NCBI GenBank assembly: GCA_046328225.1
Contig: JAXLWZ010000017.1
Location: 1-64,000, forward strand
Direction: 5' to 3'
Length of the DNA: 64,000 nt
Origin: Amarobacillus sp046328225
Lineage (GTDB): Bacteria; Chloroflexota; Dehalococcoidia; Tepidiformales; Tepidiformaceae
The notes under the pieces were generated by a model, which was given only the letters and a program-made list of their open reading frames with translations, was not told where the DNA came from and did no database searches. The translations under genes and the position numbers were made by a program. The stretch's first letter is position 1; the number at the start of each line of letters is the position of its first letter. Positions 15,790 through 24,048 of the stretch are shown piece by piece.

Positions 15790-18030
15790 ATGACCGCTCC
15801 TGAAAAACCCGCCTACCGCGTCATCGGCACGCGCCCCGTGCGCCCCGATGGCATCGATAAGGTCACCGGGCGTGCCGTCTACGGCGCCGATGTGCGGCTC
15901 CCCGGCATGCTGCGCGGCATCGTCCTCCGCAGCCCGCACGCCCACGCCAACATCCGCGGCATCGATGCCTCGAAGGCCCTCGCCCTCCCCGGCGTCAAGG
16001 CCGTCATCACCGGCGCCGACCTCGTTCCCCCCGGCAAGACGCTCGCCGACGTGCCGGATCTCGCCTCGAACCTGATGGCCACCACCAAGGTCTACTACCG
16101 CGGCCAGGCCGTCGCCGCCGTCGCCGCCACCAGCGAAGAGATCGCCCGCCAGGCCGCCCGCCTGATCGCCGTCGATTACGAAGTCCTCCCCGCCGTGCTC
16201 GATGTCCGCGAGGCCATGCTGCCCGCCGCCCCCATCCTGCACGCCGGCCTTCGCACCCGCGGCGGCGACCCGAACACCCAGACCAACATCATCGCCCACC
16301 ACGTCATGGCCGTCGGCGACGCCGAAGCCGCCATGGCCGGCGCCGATGTCGTCACCGTCGAAGGCGAATTCAAGACCTCCATGGTCCACCAGGGCTATAT
16401 CGAGCCCCACGCCTCCACGGCCACCTGGAACCCCGATGGCCAAATCACCATCTGGACCAGCACCCAGGGCTCCTTCCCGGCGCGCCAGAACACCTCCGCA
16501 GTTCTCGGCCACCCGATCTCCAAGATAAAGGTCATCCCCACCGAGATCGGCGGCGGCTTTGGCGGCAAGATCGCCATCTACCTCGAGCCCGTCGCCGCCC
16601 TCCTCGCGAAGAAGTCCGGCAAGCCCGTCAAGGTGCAGATGGACCGCGCCGACGTCTTCGAAGCCACCGGCCCCACCCCCGGCACCAGCATCCGCGCGAA
16701 GCTCGGCGCCACCAAGGACGGCCGCATCGTCGCCGCCATCGCCGATATGGCCTACGAAACCGGCGGCTACCCCATCGCCACGCCCGCCAACTACGCCACC
16801 ATGGTCGCGTTCTCCTGCTACGACATCGAGAACCTGAAGATGGACGGCTGGGACGTCGTGGTGAACAAGCCCCGGACGCAGGACTATCGCGCCCCCAGCT
16901 CGCCGGCCGCCGCCTTCGCCATCGAACAGCTCATCGATGAGCTCTCCGAAAAGCTCGGCATCGACCCGCTCGCCCTGCGCCTCAAGAACTCCGCCCGCGA
17001 AGGCACCCGCGGCCCCATGGGCATGCCCTACCGCCGCATCGGCCACGAAGAGTGCGTCCAGGCCGCCCTCGACTCCGACCACTACCGGTCGCCCCTCGAA
17101 GGCCCGAACAAGGGCCGCGGCGTCGCCTCCGGCTTCTGGTTCAACGTCGGCCTGCGCTCCAGCGTGAGCGTCACCGTCCAGCCCGATGGCACCGTCAGCC
17201 TCATCGAAGGCAGCACCGATATCGGCGGCACGCGCGCCTCCCTCGCCATGCAGCTCGCCGAGACCCTCGGCATCGCCTACGAAGACGTCAAGCCCACCGT
17301 CGTCGATACCGATTCCGTCGGCTACAACGACGTCACCGCCGGCAGCCGCGTCACCTTCGGCACTGGCATGGCCACCGTCGAAGCCGGCAAGAACCTCATC
17401 AAGGAGATGAGCGGCCGCCTCGCCGGCGCATGGTCCGTCCCGCCCGAGGATATCGCCTTCGAGGGCGGCACCTTCTCCGCCGGCGACAAGAGCATGACCT
17501 TCAAGCAGGCCGCCGAAGCCACCGTCGGACGCGGCCCCGGCCTCACCGTCAGCGGCTCCGTCAACGCCGGCTTCCTCCAGGGCGGCGGCTTCGCCCATCA
17601 CATCGTCGATGTCGAAGTTGACCCCGAAACCGGCAAGGTCCAGGTCCTGCGCTATACCACCGTCCAGGACGCCGGCACCGCCATTCACCCCGCCTACGTC
17701 GAAGGCCAGATGCAGGGCGGCGCCGCCCAGGGCATCGGCTGGGCCCTCAACGAGGAGTACTACTACGACGACAACGGCCGGATGGCGAACTCCACCTACC
17801 TGGACTACCGCATCCCCACCACCCTCGACGTGCCCATGATCGACACGATCATCGTCGAGGTGCCGAACCCCCTCCATCCCTACGGCGTCCGCGGCGTCGG
17901 CGAACCGGGCATCGTCCCGCCGCTGGCTGCCATCGCCAACGCCGTCTACCGCGCCACCGGCGTCCGCCAGCACCAGCTGCCGATGTCCCCCCGGCGCATC
18001 CTCGAGACCACGGACGCGATGAAGGCGTAG
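15790..18030 (+). CDS. molybdenum hydroxylase large (Mo-cofactor) subunit
   Basis: 746-aa catalytic subunit of the xanthine dehydrogenase family; binds molybdopterin-cytosine dinucleotide and hydroxylates its substrate with water. Family motifs: A-x-Y-G-A-D near the N-terminus, G-G-G-F-G-G-K for cofactor binding, and the near-C-terminal G-V-G-E-P-G with the catalytic Glu. The active-site loop reads D-Y-R-A-P-S-S-P, not the A-Y-R-C-S-F-R of true (form I) CO dehydrogenase, so the substrate is not CO; a heterocycle or aldehyde is likelier. GAAGGAGAAGCC precedes the ATG. Confidence 0.88.
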   Translation: MTAPEKPAYRVIGTRPVRPDGIDKVTGRAVYGADVRLPGMLRGIVLRSPHAHANIRGIDASKALALPGVKAVITGADLVPPGKTLADVPDLASNLMATTKVYYRGQAVAAVAATSEEIARQAARLIAVDYEVLPAVLDVREAMLPAAPILHAGLRTRGGDPNTQTNIIAHHVMAVGDAEAAMAGADVVTVEGEFKTSMVHQGYIEPHASTATWNPDGQITIWTSTQGSFPARQNTSAVLGHPISKIKVIPTEIGGGFGGKIAIYLEPVAALLAKKSGKPVKVQMDRADVFEATGPTPGTSIRAKLGATKDGRIVAAIADMAYETGGYPIATPANYATMVAFSCYDIENLKMDGWDVVVNKPRTQDYRAPSSPAAAFAIEQLIDELSEKLGIDPLALRLKNSAREGTRGPMGMPYRRIGHEECVQAALDSDHYRSPLEGPNKGRGVASGFWFNVGLRSSVSVTVQPDGTVSLIEGSTDIGGTRASLAMQLAETLGIAYEDVKPTVVDTDSVGYNDVTAGSRVTFGTGMATVEAGKNLIKEMSGRLAGAWSVPPEDIAFEGGTFSAGDKSMTFKQAAEATVGRGPGLTVSGSVNAGFLQGGGFAHHIVDVEVDPETGKVQVLRYTTVQDAGTAIHPAYVEGQMQGGAAQGIGWALNEEYYYDDNGRMANSTYLDYRIPTTLDVPMIDTIIVEVPNPLHPYGVRGVGEPGIVPPLAAIANAVYRATGVRQHQLPMSPRRILETTDAMKA

Positions 18031-18032
18031 CG

Positions 18033-18293
18033 ATGGTCACCGTCCTCCTCACCGCGGCGCTCCGGCCCTTCGCCGGCGGCGCCGCGCAGGTCGAGGCCAG
18101 CGGGGCCACCCTGCGCGAGGTCATCACCGACCTCGAACAGCGGTACCCCGCGCTCGCCGGCCACCTCGTCGATGACGCCGGCGTCCGCTCCGAGATCTTC
18201 CTCGCCATCAATAGCGAGGAAGCCTTCGGGCTCGACCAGGCCGTCCCCGAAGGCGCCGAGGTCCACATCCTCGCCGCCATGGCCGGCGGCTAA
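18033..18293 (+). CDS. MoaD/ThiS-like ubiquitin-fold sulfur carrier
   Basis: 86-aa beta-grasp protein ending in the G-G needed for adenylation and thiocarboxylation. It contains the family's L-R-x-x-x-x-x-L and P-E-G-A-E-V-x-I-L elements, the latter just before the G-G. It starts 2 nt after the large-subunit gene and is followed by a terminator, so it belongs to the hydroxylase operon. A role in supplying sulfur for molybdopterin or for the Mo-bound sulfido ligand fits the context, but general MoaD or another partner cannot be excluded. Confidence 0.8.
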   Translation: MVTVLLTAALRPFAGGAAQVEASGATLREVITDLEQRYPALAGHLVDDAGVRSEIFLAINSEEAFGLDQAVPEGAEVHILAAMAGG

Positions 18294-18330
18294 AGCACCC
18301 CGGCCACCGCCGGAGCCAGGCACACACGCG

Positions 18331-18367
18331 AACGGGGCGCCCCATGTGGGGCGCCCCGTTTTGTTTC
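18331..18367. terminator. strong bidirectional terminator
   Basis: A perfect 13-bp stem (18331-18343 with 18348-18360) with loop ATGT is followed on the plus strand by TTTTGTTT-like sequence. It separates the plus-strand hydroxylase operon (ends 18293) from the minus-strand lipoprotein (ends 18386). Confidence 0.85.
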
Positions 18368-18385
18368 CTCGCGGAGAGCGGGCTC

Positions 18386-18871
18386 TCAGCTCCCGAAAGC
18401 GAAGTCCGCCGTCTGGCAGTCCTTGTTGTCCTTCGCGAGCTTCTCCATCCGGTCCGAAGCATCCTTCGGCGGGTCCGGCAGGTCGTCGATGTTCTCCAGC
18501 GCCTTCAGGTCGCCATCCTTCATCGCCTTCGCCGCGTCCGTCAGCGTCTTCGAAGCCTTCGAATGCCAGTCCTTCAGGTCCTTCGGCGGCTTCGCGTTCG
18601 AGAAGTTCTTCGCCAGCGTCTCGAACGGCGCCGCGAACTTCTTCGCCGCTTCCTTCTCGTCCGTGATGTTCGAAGCGTCCTTCATCGTCTTGTCGAGGTC
18701 GGTGCTGAAAGTGGCGAACGCCTTGCAGATCGAAGCGACAAACGCCTCATCACTGCCGGTGCCCCCACCGCCACCGCCGCCATCGTCATCTCCGCCACCG
18801 CACGCGGCGAAGACCATGGCGAGCATTGCCGGCGCCAGGAGGAGCCAGGCCAGCCGCGTCCGAAAAACCAT
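18386..18871 (-). CDS. tandem lipoprotein family, member 1
   Basis: 161-aa lipoprotein of unknown function. The signal peptide ends in a lipobox (V-F-A-A-C), then an acidic/Gly linker. The mature domain has F-V-A-S-I-C-K-A-F, a helical middle, P-P-K-D-L-K-D-W-H and a late N-K-D-C-Q. The two mature Cys (in S-I-C-K and K-D-C) are shared with both neighbours and could form a disulphide. GGGGA precedes the ATG; TACAGT on the minus strand (18949-18954) may be the -10, giving a leader of about 70 nt. Confidence 0.72.
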   Translation of the reverse strand: MVFRTRLAWLLLAPAMLAMVFAACGGGDDDGGGGGGGTGSDEAFVASICKAFATFSTDLDKTMKDASNITDEKEAAKKFAAPFETLAKNFSNAKPPKDLKDWHSKASKTLTDAAKAMKDGDLKALENIDDLPDPPKDASDRMEKLAKDNKDCQTADFAFGS

Positions 18872-18948
18872 ATGTGTGTTTCCCCTGTTCGTGGTGAAGC
18901 CAGTCCGCCCCCGGCCGTCGCCATCATAGACGGCACAACCACTACGTT

Positions 18949-18954
18949 ACTGTA
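18949..18954 (-). promoter_or_regulatory. candidate -10 box for lipoprotein 1
   Basis: TACAGT on the minus strand lies in a locally AT-rich stretch 77 nt before the start codon. No convincing -35 is visible. Confidence 0.35.
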
Positions 18955-19030
18955 GGTAATCTCCCACACTGGTGAGCAACTTCGGCCCCCGGGCCGTCTT
19001 TCCCCCGTCGCGCACGGCCGCCGGCCTCCC

Positions 19031-19486
19031 TCAGGTGCCGAAGCCGAACTGCCCCGCCTGGCAGTCCTTGTTCTCCTTCGCGTACTTCTCCAGCCGGTCG
19101 GCCGCCCCCGGCGGGTCCGGCAGGTTCACCATGTCGCGAAGCGCCGAGATGTCGCCGTTCTTCAGTCCCTTCGCCGCATCGCTCAGCACCTTCGTCGCGT
19201 CCGCGTGCCAATCCTCCAGGTCCTTCGGCGGCGTCGCGTCGGAGAAGCTCCTTGCCAGCGTCTCAAAGGCGTCGCCGAACTGCTTCGCCGCCTCCGCCGG
19301 CTCCTTGATCTTGCTGGCATCCACCTTCTCGATGTCCGTGTTGAGCTGGTGGAACGCCTTGCAGATCGAGGCGACGTACGCCTCATCGGCGCTGCCGTCG
19401 GTGCCGTCGCCGCCGCACCCGGCGAAGAGCATCGCCAGCAACGCGGGCGCAATGAGGAGCCAGCCCGGGCGCGGTCGCATAGCCAT
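19031..19486 (-). CDS. tandem lipoprotein family, member 2
   Basis: 151-aa paralogue of the lipoprotein at 18386-18871. The signal ends L-F-A-G-C; the mature part has Y-V-A-S-I-C-K-A-F, T-P-P-K-D-L-E-D-W-H, L-P-D-P-P and a late N-K-D-C-Q. The Cys positions match member 1 and the length is similar. Function unknown; a helical, membrane-tethered extracellular protein. A perfect 6-bp inverted repeat (19513-19528) lies 26 nt upstream of its ATG. Confidence 0.72.
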   Translation of the reverse strand: MAMRPRPGWLLIAPALLAMLFAGCGGDGTDGSADEAYVASICKAFHQLNTDIEKVDASKIKEPAEAAKQFGDAFETLARSFSDATPPKDLEDWHADATKVLSDAAKGLKNGDISALRDMVNLPDPPGAADRLEKYAKENKDCQAGQFGFGT

Positions 19487-19512
19487 CGCCGGTACCTCTG
19501 TAGTTGGTTAGC

Positions 19513-19528
19513 GCCATGTTTCCATGGC
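19513..19528. promoter_or_regulatory. inverted repeat GCCATG-TTTC-CATGGC
   Basis: A perfect 6-bp inverted repeat with a 4-nt centre lies 26-42 nt before the start of lipoprotein 2, in an AT-richer intergenic stretch. It could be an operator or a small RNA hairpin; without a second copy nearby it is only a candidate. Confidence 0.3.
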
Positions 19529-19586
19529 CCGTACCACTATCTACGGCATCTATGGATGCAGCCTTACCTGCCTCAGCGAAAGTGCA

Positions 19587-20069
19587 TCATTCGCGCGCGA
19601 AATCGAACCCGGATGCCTTGCAGTCCGCATTATTCGCGGCAACCCCGTTTAATCTCCCCGCCACCTCACCCGGTACGGCCGGGATCGGGTTCACCCCCAG
19701 CGCCGCCGCCGCGTCGAGCTTTCCCGTCTTTAGCCGCTCCACCGTCGCCGTCAGCTCCGCCGCCGCCTGCGCGTGCCACTCCGCGAGGTCGGCCGGGGGG
19801 TTGGCGTTGGCGAACGCCGCCGCCAGCTTCGAAACCGGCGGGCTCAGCTTCTCCGTCACATCCTGCGCCGTCTTGAGCTGGTCCGGCCGCTTCAGCACCG
19901 CATCCACCTCGCCCGTGAACACCCGGTAGGCCGAGCAAATCGCCCCGACATACTCCGCGTCCGTCCCCGGCTTGCGCACGCTCTCCTGCTTCTTGTCACC
20001 CCCACCCCCGCCACACGCAGCCACCACAACCACCATCGCCGCAACAAGAACCGCCAACCCGCGCATCAT
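19587..20069 (-). CDS. tandem lipoprotein family, member 3 (diverged)
   Basis: 160-aa lipoprotein related to members 1 and 2. The signal ends V-V-A-A-C, followed by poly-Gly/Lys. The mature part has Y-V-G-A-I-C-S-A-Y, P-P-A-D-L-A-E-W-H and a late N-N-A-D-C-K, so the two Cys and the P-P-x-D-L-x-x-W-H motif are kept while the rest has diverged. It starts at the first of two adjacent ATGs (20069); no strong Shine-Dalgarno. Three copies in a row indicate local duplication. Confidence 0.68.
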   Translation of the reverse strand: MMRGLAVLVAAMVVVVAACGGGGGDKKQESVRKPGTDAEYVGAICSAYRVFTGEVDAVLKRPDQLKTAQDVTEKLSPPVSKLAAAFANANPPADLAEWHAQAAAELTATVERLKTGKLDAAAALGVNPIPAVPGEVAGRLNGVAANNADCKASGFDFARE

Positions 20070-20166
20070 CCGCCACAGCCTACCATCGTCCCGGCCGCAC
20101 GGCCCGGGGCCGATCCCCTGGCAACTGGGAACTGACAACCGGGAACTCGAGACAGGAAACCAAACC

Positions 20167-20196
20167 AAAGGGGCCGGCATCACTGCCGGCCCCTTT
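20167..20196. terminator. terminator of the acyl-CoA dehydrogenase gene
   Basis: A perfect 13-bp stem (20167-20179 with 20184-20196) with a 4-nt loop lies 20 nt past the minus-strand stop at 20216. T-rich sequence follows on the minus strand. Confidence 0.8.
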
Positions 20197-20215
20197 CGGT
20201 TTCGTTCCCGTCTGA

Positions 20216-21319
20216 CTAGATGTCGAGCATCTGCGCGACGCGCTCGCGGTGGAAGTCCGCATCGCCCCAGAACAGCTCCGCGCGCTTCTGGCGGCGGAAG
20301 AAGAGCTGGATCACGTAGTCCTTCGTGAAGCCGATACCGCCGTGGATCTGCTGGCCATGGGCCACCACGCGGCGGCTCGCATCCGAGCACCACGCCTTCG
20401 CCATCGCCACGTCCATGTCCGCCGAGGCTTCGTTCTCGCTCGTCGCCCACGCCGCCTTGTACATGATGAAGCGCATGCCATCGACATCCGTCACCATGTC
20501 CGCAGCCTTGTGCTGGATGGCCTGGAACGAACCAATCGGCCGGCCGAACTGCACGCGCTCCTTGGCGTAGTTCACCGAGATCTCGAAGTCCTTCTGGGCG
20601 AGGCCCACAAGGTACGCGCACTCAAGCGCCGTCGCCTGGTTGCGGATGATGCGACCGGCGTCCGCCGAGATCGCCATCACGTCCGCCGCCGCGACCTTCA
20701 CATCCTTGTAGACCACTTCCGCCTGCTTGTCGCTGGCGATCGTCTTCAGGACGTTCACTTCGACGGCGCTCTTCGCCACCACCGCGGCGCCCATGCCGCC
20801 ACCCGGCAGCTGGACAGCGGTGACGATGTAGTCCGCGACGTTCGCATCCGGCACGAACAGCTTCGTCCCGTTGATGACGATGTCGCTGCCCGCCGCCGTG
20901 GCCGCCATCTGCACGCCCTCGGCATCCCAGCGGCCGCTGGGCTCCGTGAACGCGTAGGTGAAGATCGCGCTGCCATCGGCGAGCTTCGGCAGGTACTTCG
21001 CCTTCTGGTCGTCGTTGCCGGCCGCGAGGATGATCGACGCCGCGATCTGGTTCGGGATGAACGGCCCCGGGAGCAGCGCCCGGCCGGTCTCCTCGACCAG
21101 CACGCAGAGATCCAGGAAGGAGAAGCCGGCCCCGCCGTAGTTCTCCGGGATCATCAGCCCCTGCCAACCGAGGTCGGCCATCTTCTTCCAGAGGTCCGGG
21201 CTGTAGCCCTTCTCATCCTCTTCCATGGCGCGGACGTGATCTTCCGGGCATTCCTTCTCAAGAAATTCCCGCGCCGAGTTCTTCAGCAGTTCCTGTTCTT
21301 CGCTGAGGCCGAGGTCCAT
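20216..21319 (-). CDS. acyl-CoA dehydrogenase family protein
   Basis: 367-aa flavoenzyme of the acyl-CoA dehydrogenase superfamily. The N-terminus has L-S-E-E-Q-E-L-L-K-N-S-A-R-E-F-L. The middle has a Y-A-F-T-E-P-S-G-like FAD/substrate loop and F-G-R-P-I-G-S-F-Q-A-I-Q-H. The C-terminus carries the Q-I-H-G-G-I-G-F-T FAD motif. It is like the short actinobacterial FadE-type subunits that often pair with a second one; no partner is adjacent, so activity alone is uncertain. AAAGGGA precedes the ATG, and TAGAAT with a TGC extension (minus strand, 21401-21409) is a good -10 candidate. Confidence 0.85.
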   Translation of the reverse strand: MDLGLSEEQELLKNSAREFLEKECPEDHVRAMEEDEKGYSPDLWKKMADLGWQGLMIPENYGGAGFSFLDLCVLVEETGRALLPGPFIPNQIAASIILAAGNDDQKAKYLPKLADGSAIFTYAFTEPSGRWDAEGVQMAATAAGSDIVINGTKLFVPDANVADYIVTAVQLPGGGMGAAVVAKSAVEVNVLKTIASDKQAEVVYKDVKVAAADVMAISADAGRIIRNQATALECAYLVGLAQKDFEISVNYAKERVQFGRPIGSFQAIQHKAADMVTDVDGMRFIMYKAAWATSENEASADMDVAMAKAWCSDASRRVVAHGQQIHGGIGFTKDYVIQLFFRRQKRAELFWGDADFHRERVAQMLDI

Positions 21320-21400
21320 AAGCCGTTGTGTCCCTTTCGCTGTATTCCGTCCCGCCCGGGCCGGTGGGCAACACGAGGCTGCCCTATTGCTTGCGGCGGG

Positions 21401-21409
21401 ATTCTAGCA
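21401..21409 (-). promoter_or_regulatory. extended -10 promoter (TGC TAGAAT)
   Basis: On the minus strand TAGAAT, preceded by TGC, lies 82 nt before the acyl-CoA dehydrogenase start. A weak -35 (TCGCCT) is 17 nt upstream. Confidence 0.45.
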
Positions 21410-21520
21410 CGATGTTTCGCACGAGGCGAACAGCCCCCCACACCTCGGGAAAGAGGATTACCTAACCCCGGCGCCCCGTTCGTTACGCTCGTTGCTCACC
21501 CGCCCGCGTATCATCCCCCC

Positions 21521-22921
21521 ATGCTCCCCGAGGACGTCTTCGAAGGCCGCGTCCGCGTCGCCGGCGCCGCCGCCCTGGCCGGCATCCTCGCCGTCTTCGC
21601 CACCCTCTCCTACTGGCAGCTCTTCCGCACCGACCTCGCCACCCATGATGACAACCCACGCGTCCTAGCCGCCTTCTCCAATCCCCACCGCGGCCGCATC
21701 CTCGACCGCGACGGCAACGTCCTCGTCGAATCCCTCGCCGATGGCACCCGCCACTACCGCGACGCCTCCGTCGCCCACGCCGTTGGCTATATCGATGCCC
21801 GCTACGGTTCCCAGGGCGCCGAGCTCGCCTTCAATAGCGAACTCGCCGGCGAATCCGGCGCCGGCTGGCGGGGCGCCGTCGATGCCGAGCTGCGCCGCAC
21901 CGCCATTCGCGGCGCCGATGTCCGCCTCACCCTCGATGCCCGCGTCCAGGCCGCCGCCGCCACCGCCCTCGGCGCGCGCCCCGGAGCCATCGTCGCCATC
22001 GACCCCCGCAACGGCGAAGTCCTCGCCATGGTCAGCGTCCCCACCTACGACCCTGGCAGCCTGGCCACCGCCGGCGAAGCGCTCCTCAAGGACCCATCCT
22101 CGCCGCTGCTGAACCGCGCCACCCAGGGCCTCTACACCCCGGGCTCCACGTTCAAGACCGTGACCGCCGCCTCCGCGCTCGAAAACAAGGTCATCCAGCC
22201 CACGACGACCGTGAACTGCCCCGGCGAAATCGTCATCGATGGCTTCCACATCAACTGCGCGAACACCGCCCAGGGCGTCGGCACCTATCCCTTCTCCGCC
22301 GCCTTCACCTACTCCGTGAACGCCATCTTCGCGAACCTCGGCGTCTCCCTGGGCTGGGACCGGCTGCTTGCGACCGCGGGCAAGCTCGGCTTTGGCGAAT
22401 CCATCCCGTTCGCACTTGATACCGCGCCCAGCATCGTCGTCCCGGCCGGCACCGAACGCACGAAGGTCCTGCTCGCGAGCACCGCCTTCGGCCAGGGCGA
22501 AATCCTCGCCACGCCCCTCCAGATGGCGCTCATTGCCGCCACCATCGCCAACCAGGGCGTGCTCGTCGAACCCCGCCTCGGCCTCTCCGCCTCGTTCGAT
22601 GGCGAAACCCGTGCCATCGACGAATCCGTCTCCCGCCGTGTGCTCGATTCCTCCGTCGCCGCCACCCTGCGCGACCTCATGGTCTCCGTCGTCGCGAACG
22701 GCCAGGCCCGCGGCGCGAACCTCCCCGGCATCACCGTCGGCGGCAAGACCGGCACCGCCGAGACCGGCCGCGACGGCAAGAGCCACGCCTGGTTTATCGC
22801 CTTCGCGCCCGCCGAAAACCCCACCATCGCCGTCGCCGTGATCGTCGAAGACGGCGGCCGCGGCGGCGAAGTCGCCTCCCCCATCGCCGGCCAGGTCCTC
22901 AGCGCCGCGCTCCGCCGATGA
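21521..22921 (+). CDS. pbpA: class B penicillin-binding protein, PbpA-like
   Basis: 466-aa transpeptidase that cross-links peptidoglycan at the outer membrane face. An N-terminal membrane anchor (about 12-34) is followed by an N-P-x-R-G-x-I-x-D-R-x-G dimerisation-type segment. The transpeptidase domain has S209-T-F-K212, S265-V-N267 and K409-T-G411. The short length and the neighbours (two FHA proteins, RodA, PknB) match mycobacterial PbpA rather than FtsI. TATCAT (21509-21514) lies 6 nt before the ATG without a Shine-Dalgarno, suggesting a leaderless transcript. It overlaps fhaA by 4 nt. Confidence 0.9.
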   Translation: MLPEDVFEGRVRVAGAAALAGILAVFATLSYWQLFRTDLATHDDNPRVLAAFSNPHRGRILDRDGNVLVESLADGTRHYRDASVAHAVGYIDARYGSQGAELAFNSELAGESGAGWRGAVDAELRRTAIRGADVRLTLDARVQAAAATALGARPGAIVAIDPRNGEVLAMVSVPTYDPGSLATAGEALLKDPSSPLLNRATQGLYTPGSTFKTVTAASALENKVIQPTTTVNCPGEIVIDGFHINCANTAQGVGTYPFSAAFTYSVNAIFANLGVSLGWDRLLATAGKLGFGESIPFALDTAPSIVVPAGTERTKVLLASTAFGQGEILATPLQMALIAATIANQGVLVEPRLGLSASFDGETRAIDESVSRRVLDSSVAATLRDLMVSVVANGQARGANLPGITVGGKTGTAETGRDGKSHAWFIAFAPAENPTIAVAVIVEDGGRGGEVASPIAGQVLSAALRR

Positions 22922-23604
22922 CCGAAAACCCCCTCCACGCCATCGAACGCATGCTCGAACGGACCGCCCGGTCGCTCTCGGGCAACGCCCTCCATCCCGC
23001 CGAGATCATCCAGCGCGTGACCGCCGCGGTCGGGGCCGCCGCCGCCGATGGCGTCGCCCCCAACCGCGTCGTCCTCACCCTCAATCCCGCCGACCACGAA
23101 CGCTTCCGGCCCGCCTTTCGCCTGCTCCAGCGCGAAATCCACCGCGACCTCGATGCCCTGGAAGCGCGCGAAGGCCTCCGCCGCATCGGTGCCCGCCAGG
23201 TCCTCCTCGAAGCCTCGCGCGATGTGCCCGCCGGCATCCCCGCCGTCGCCGCCCTCTTCGCCGATACCGCCAACGCCCCCTCCGCGCCCACCCCGGGCGC
23301 TACCCGCCGCCTGCGCCGCGCCGGAGACGCCGTGGTCGTCGTCGCCGGCAGCGGCCCCGTGCGGCTCACGCATACCCCGTTCTCCATCGGCCGCGGCCCC
23401 GCGAACGACCTGGTGCTTCCAAGCCTCGCCGTCTCCCGTGAACACGCCGTCATCCAGGCCACCGAGACCGGCTACGAACTCGTCGACTGCGGCAGCCGCA
23501 ACGGCCTCGTCCTCGATGGCCGCCGCCACGACCGCCTGCTGCTCGAACCGGGCGCCCATGTGATGCTTGGCGACGTCGAACTCTGGCTCGAGGAAACCGG
23601 GTGA
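22918..23604 (+). CDS. fhaA: FhaA-like DUF3662 + FHA protein
   Basis: 228-aa cytoplasmic phosphothreonine-binding protein. Residues 1-115 form a DUF3662/FhaA N-terminal domain. After a short linker an FHA domain (about 135-228) shows I-G-R-G-P-A-N-D-L, S-R-E-H-A and G-S-R-N-G, the usual phosphothreonine-contacting loops. In actinobacteria FhaA binds PknB substrates and tunes cell-wall synthesis. The ATG overlaps the pbpA stop (ATGA); the GTG of fhaB overlaps its own stop. Confidence 0.87.
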   Translation: MTENPLHAIERMLERTARSLSGNALHPAEIIQRVTAAVGAAAADGVAPNRVVLTLNPADHERFRPAFRLLQREIHRDLDALEAREGLRRIGARQVLLEASRDVPAGIPAVAALFADTANAPSAPTPGATRRLRRAGDAVVVVAGSGPVRLTHTPFSIGRGPANDLVLPSLAVSREHAVIQATETGYELVDCGSRNGLVLDGRRHDRLLLEPGAHVMLGDVELWLEETG

Positions 23605-24044
23605 GCGACTCCACCGAACTGCTGCTCCTGCGCCTCGCCCTGACCGGGATGATCTTCCTCTTCGTCCTGCTCGCGGGCGTCGTCCTGCGTTCGGGCTTGC
23701 GTCCCCGTCGCGCCGCCGCCGCGGTGTCGCGCGCTGCCCCGGCCGGTCCCCGGCTCGTCGTCGTCACCCCGGGCACCACCGGCCTTCGCCCCGGCGCCGA
23801 GTTCCAGGTCGCGGGCGAAATGACCATCGGCCGCGACGCCGGCAACGGCATCGTCCTCGCCGATCCCTCCGTCTCCGGCCGCCACGCCGCCATCATGCGC
23901 GTCGGCCGCGATTGGACCGTCTCCGACCTCGGCAGCACCAATGGCACCCTCGTGAATGGCCGCGCCGTCGATGGCCGGGGCCACTCCCTCCGGGGCGGCG
24001 AAAAGGTCGTCTTCGGCGCCGTCGTGCTGCGCTACCAGCCCTGA
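23601..24044 (+). CDS. fhaB: FhaB/FipA-like membrane FHA protein
   Basis: 147-aa protein with one N-terminal membrane helix (about 8-30), a basic Pro/Ala linker and a cytosolic FHA domain (about 60-147) with I-G-R-D-A-G-N-G-I, S-G-R-H-A and L-G-S-T-N-G-T. In mycobacteria the equivalent (FipA) links PknA/PknB signalling to division. GTGA overlap with fhaA. It ends 4 bp from the convergent rodA gene, with no terminator in between. Confidence 0.87.
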   Translation: MSDSTELLLLRLALTGMIFLFVLLAGVVLRSGLRPRRAAAAVSRAAPAGPRLVVVTPGTTGLRPGAEFQVAGEMTIGRDAGNGIVLADPSVSGRHAAIMRVGRDWTVSDLGSTNGTLVNGRAVDGRGHSLRGGEKVVFGAVVLRYQP

Positions 24045-24048
24045 CCGC

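Noticed and set aside
15613..17973. 786-aa minus-strand open frame
   Set aside because: Opposite the molybdenum hydroxylase large subunit; Gly/Asp/Val shadow with no domain.
15790..18030. Aerobic CO dehydrogenase (coxL form I)
   Set aside because: The diagnostic A-Y-R-C-S-F-R loop is absent; D-Y-R-A-P-S-S-P is found instead.
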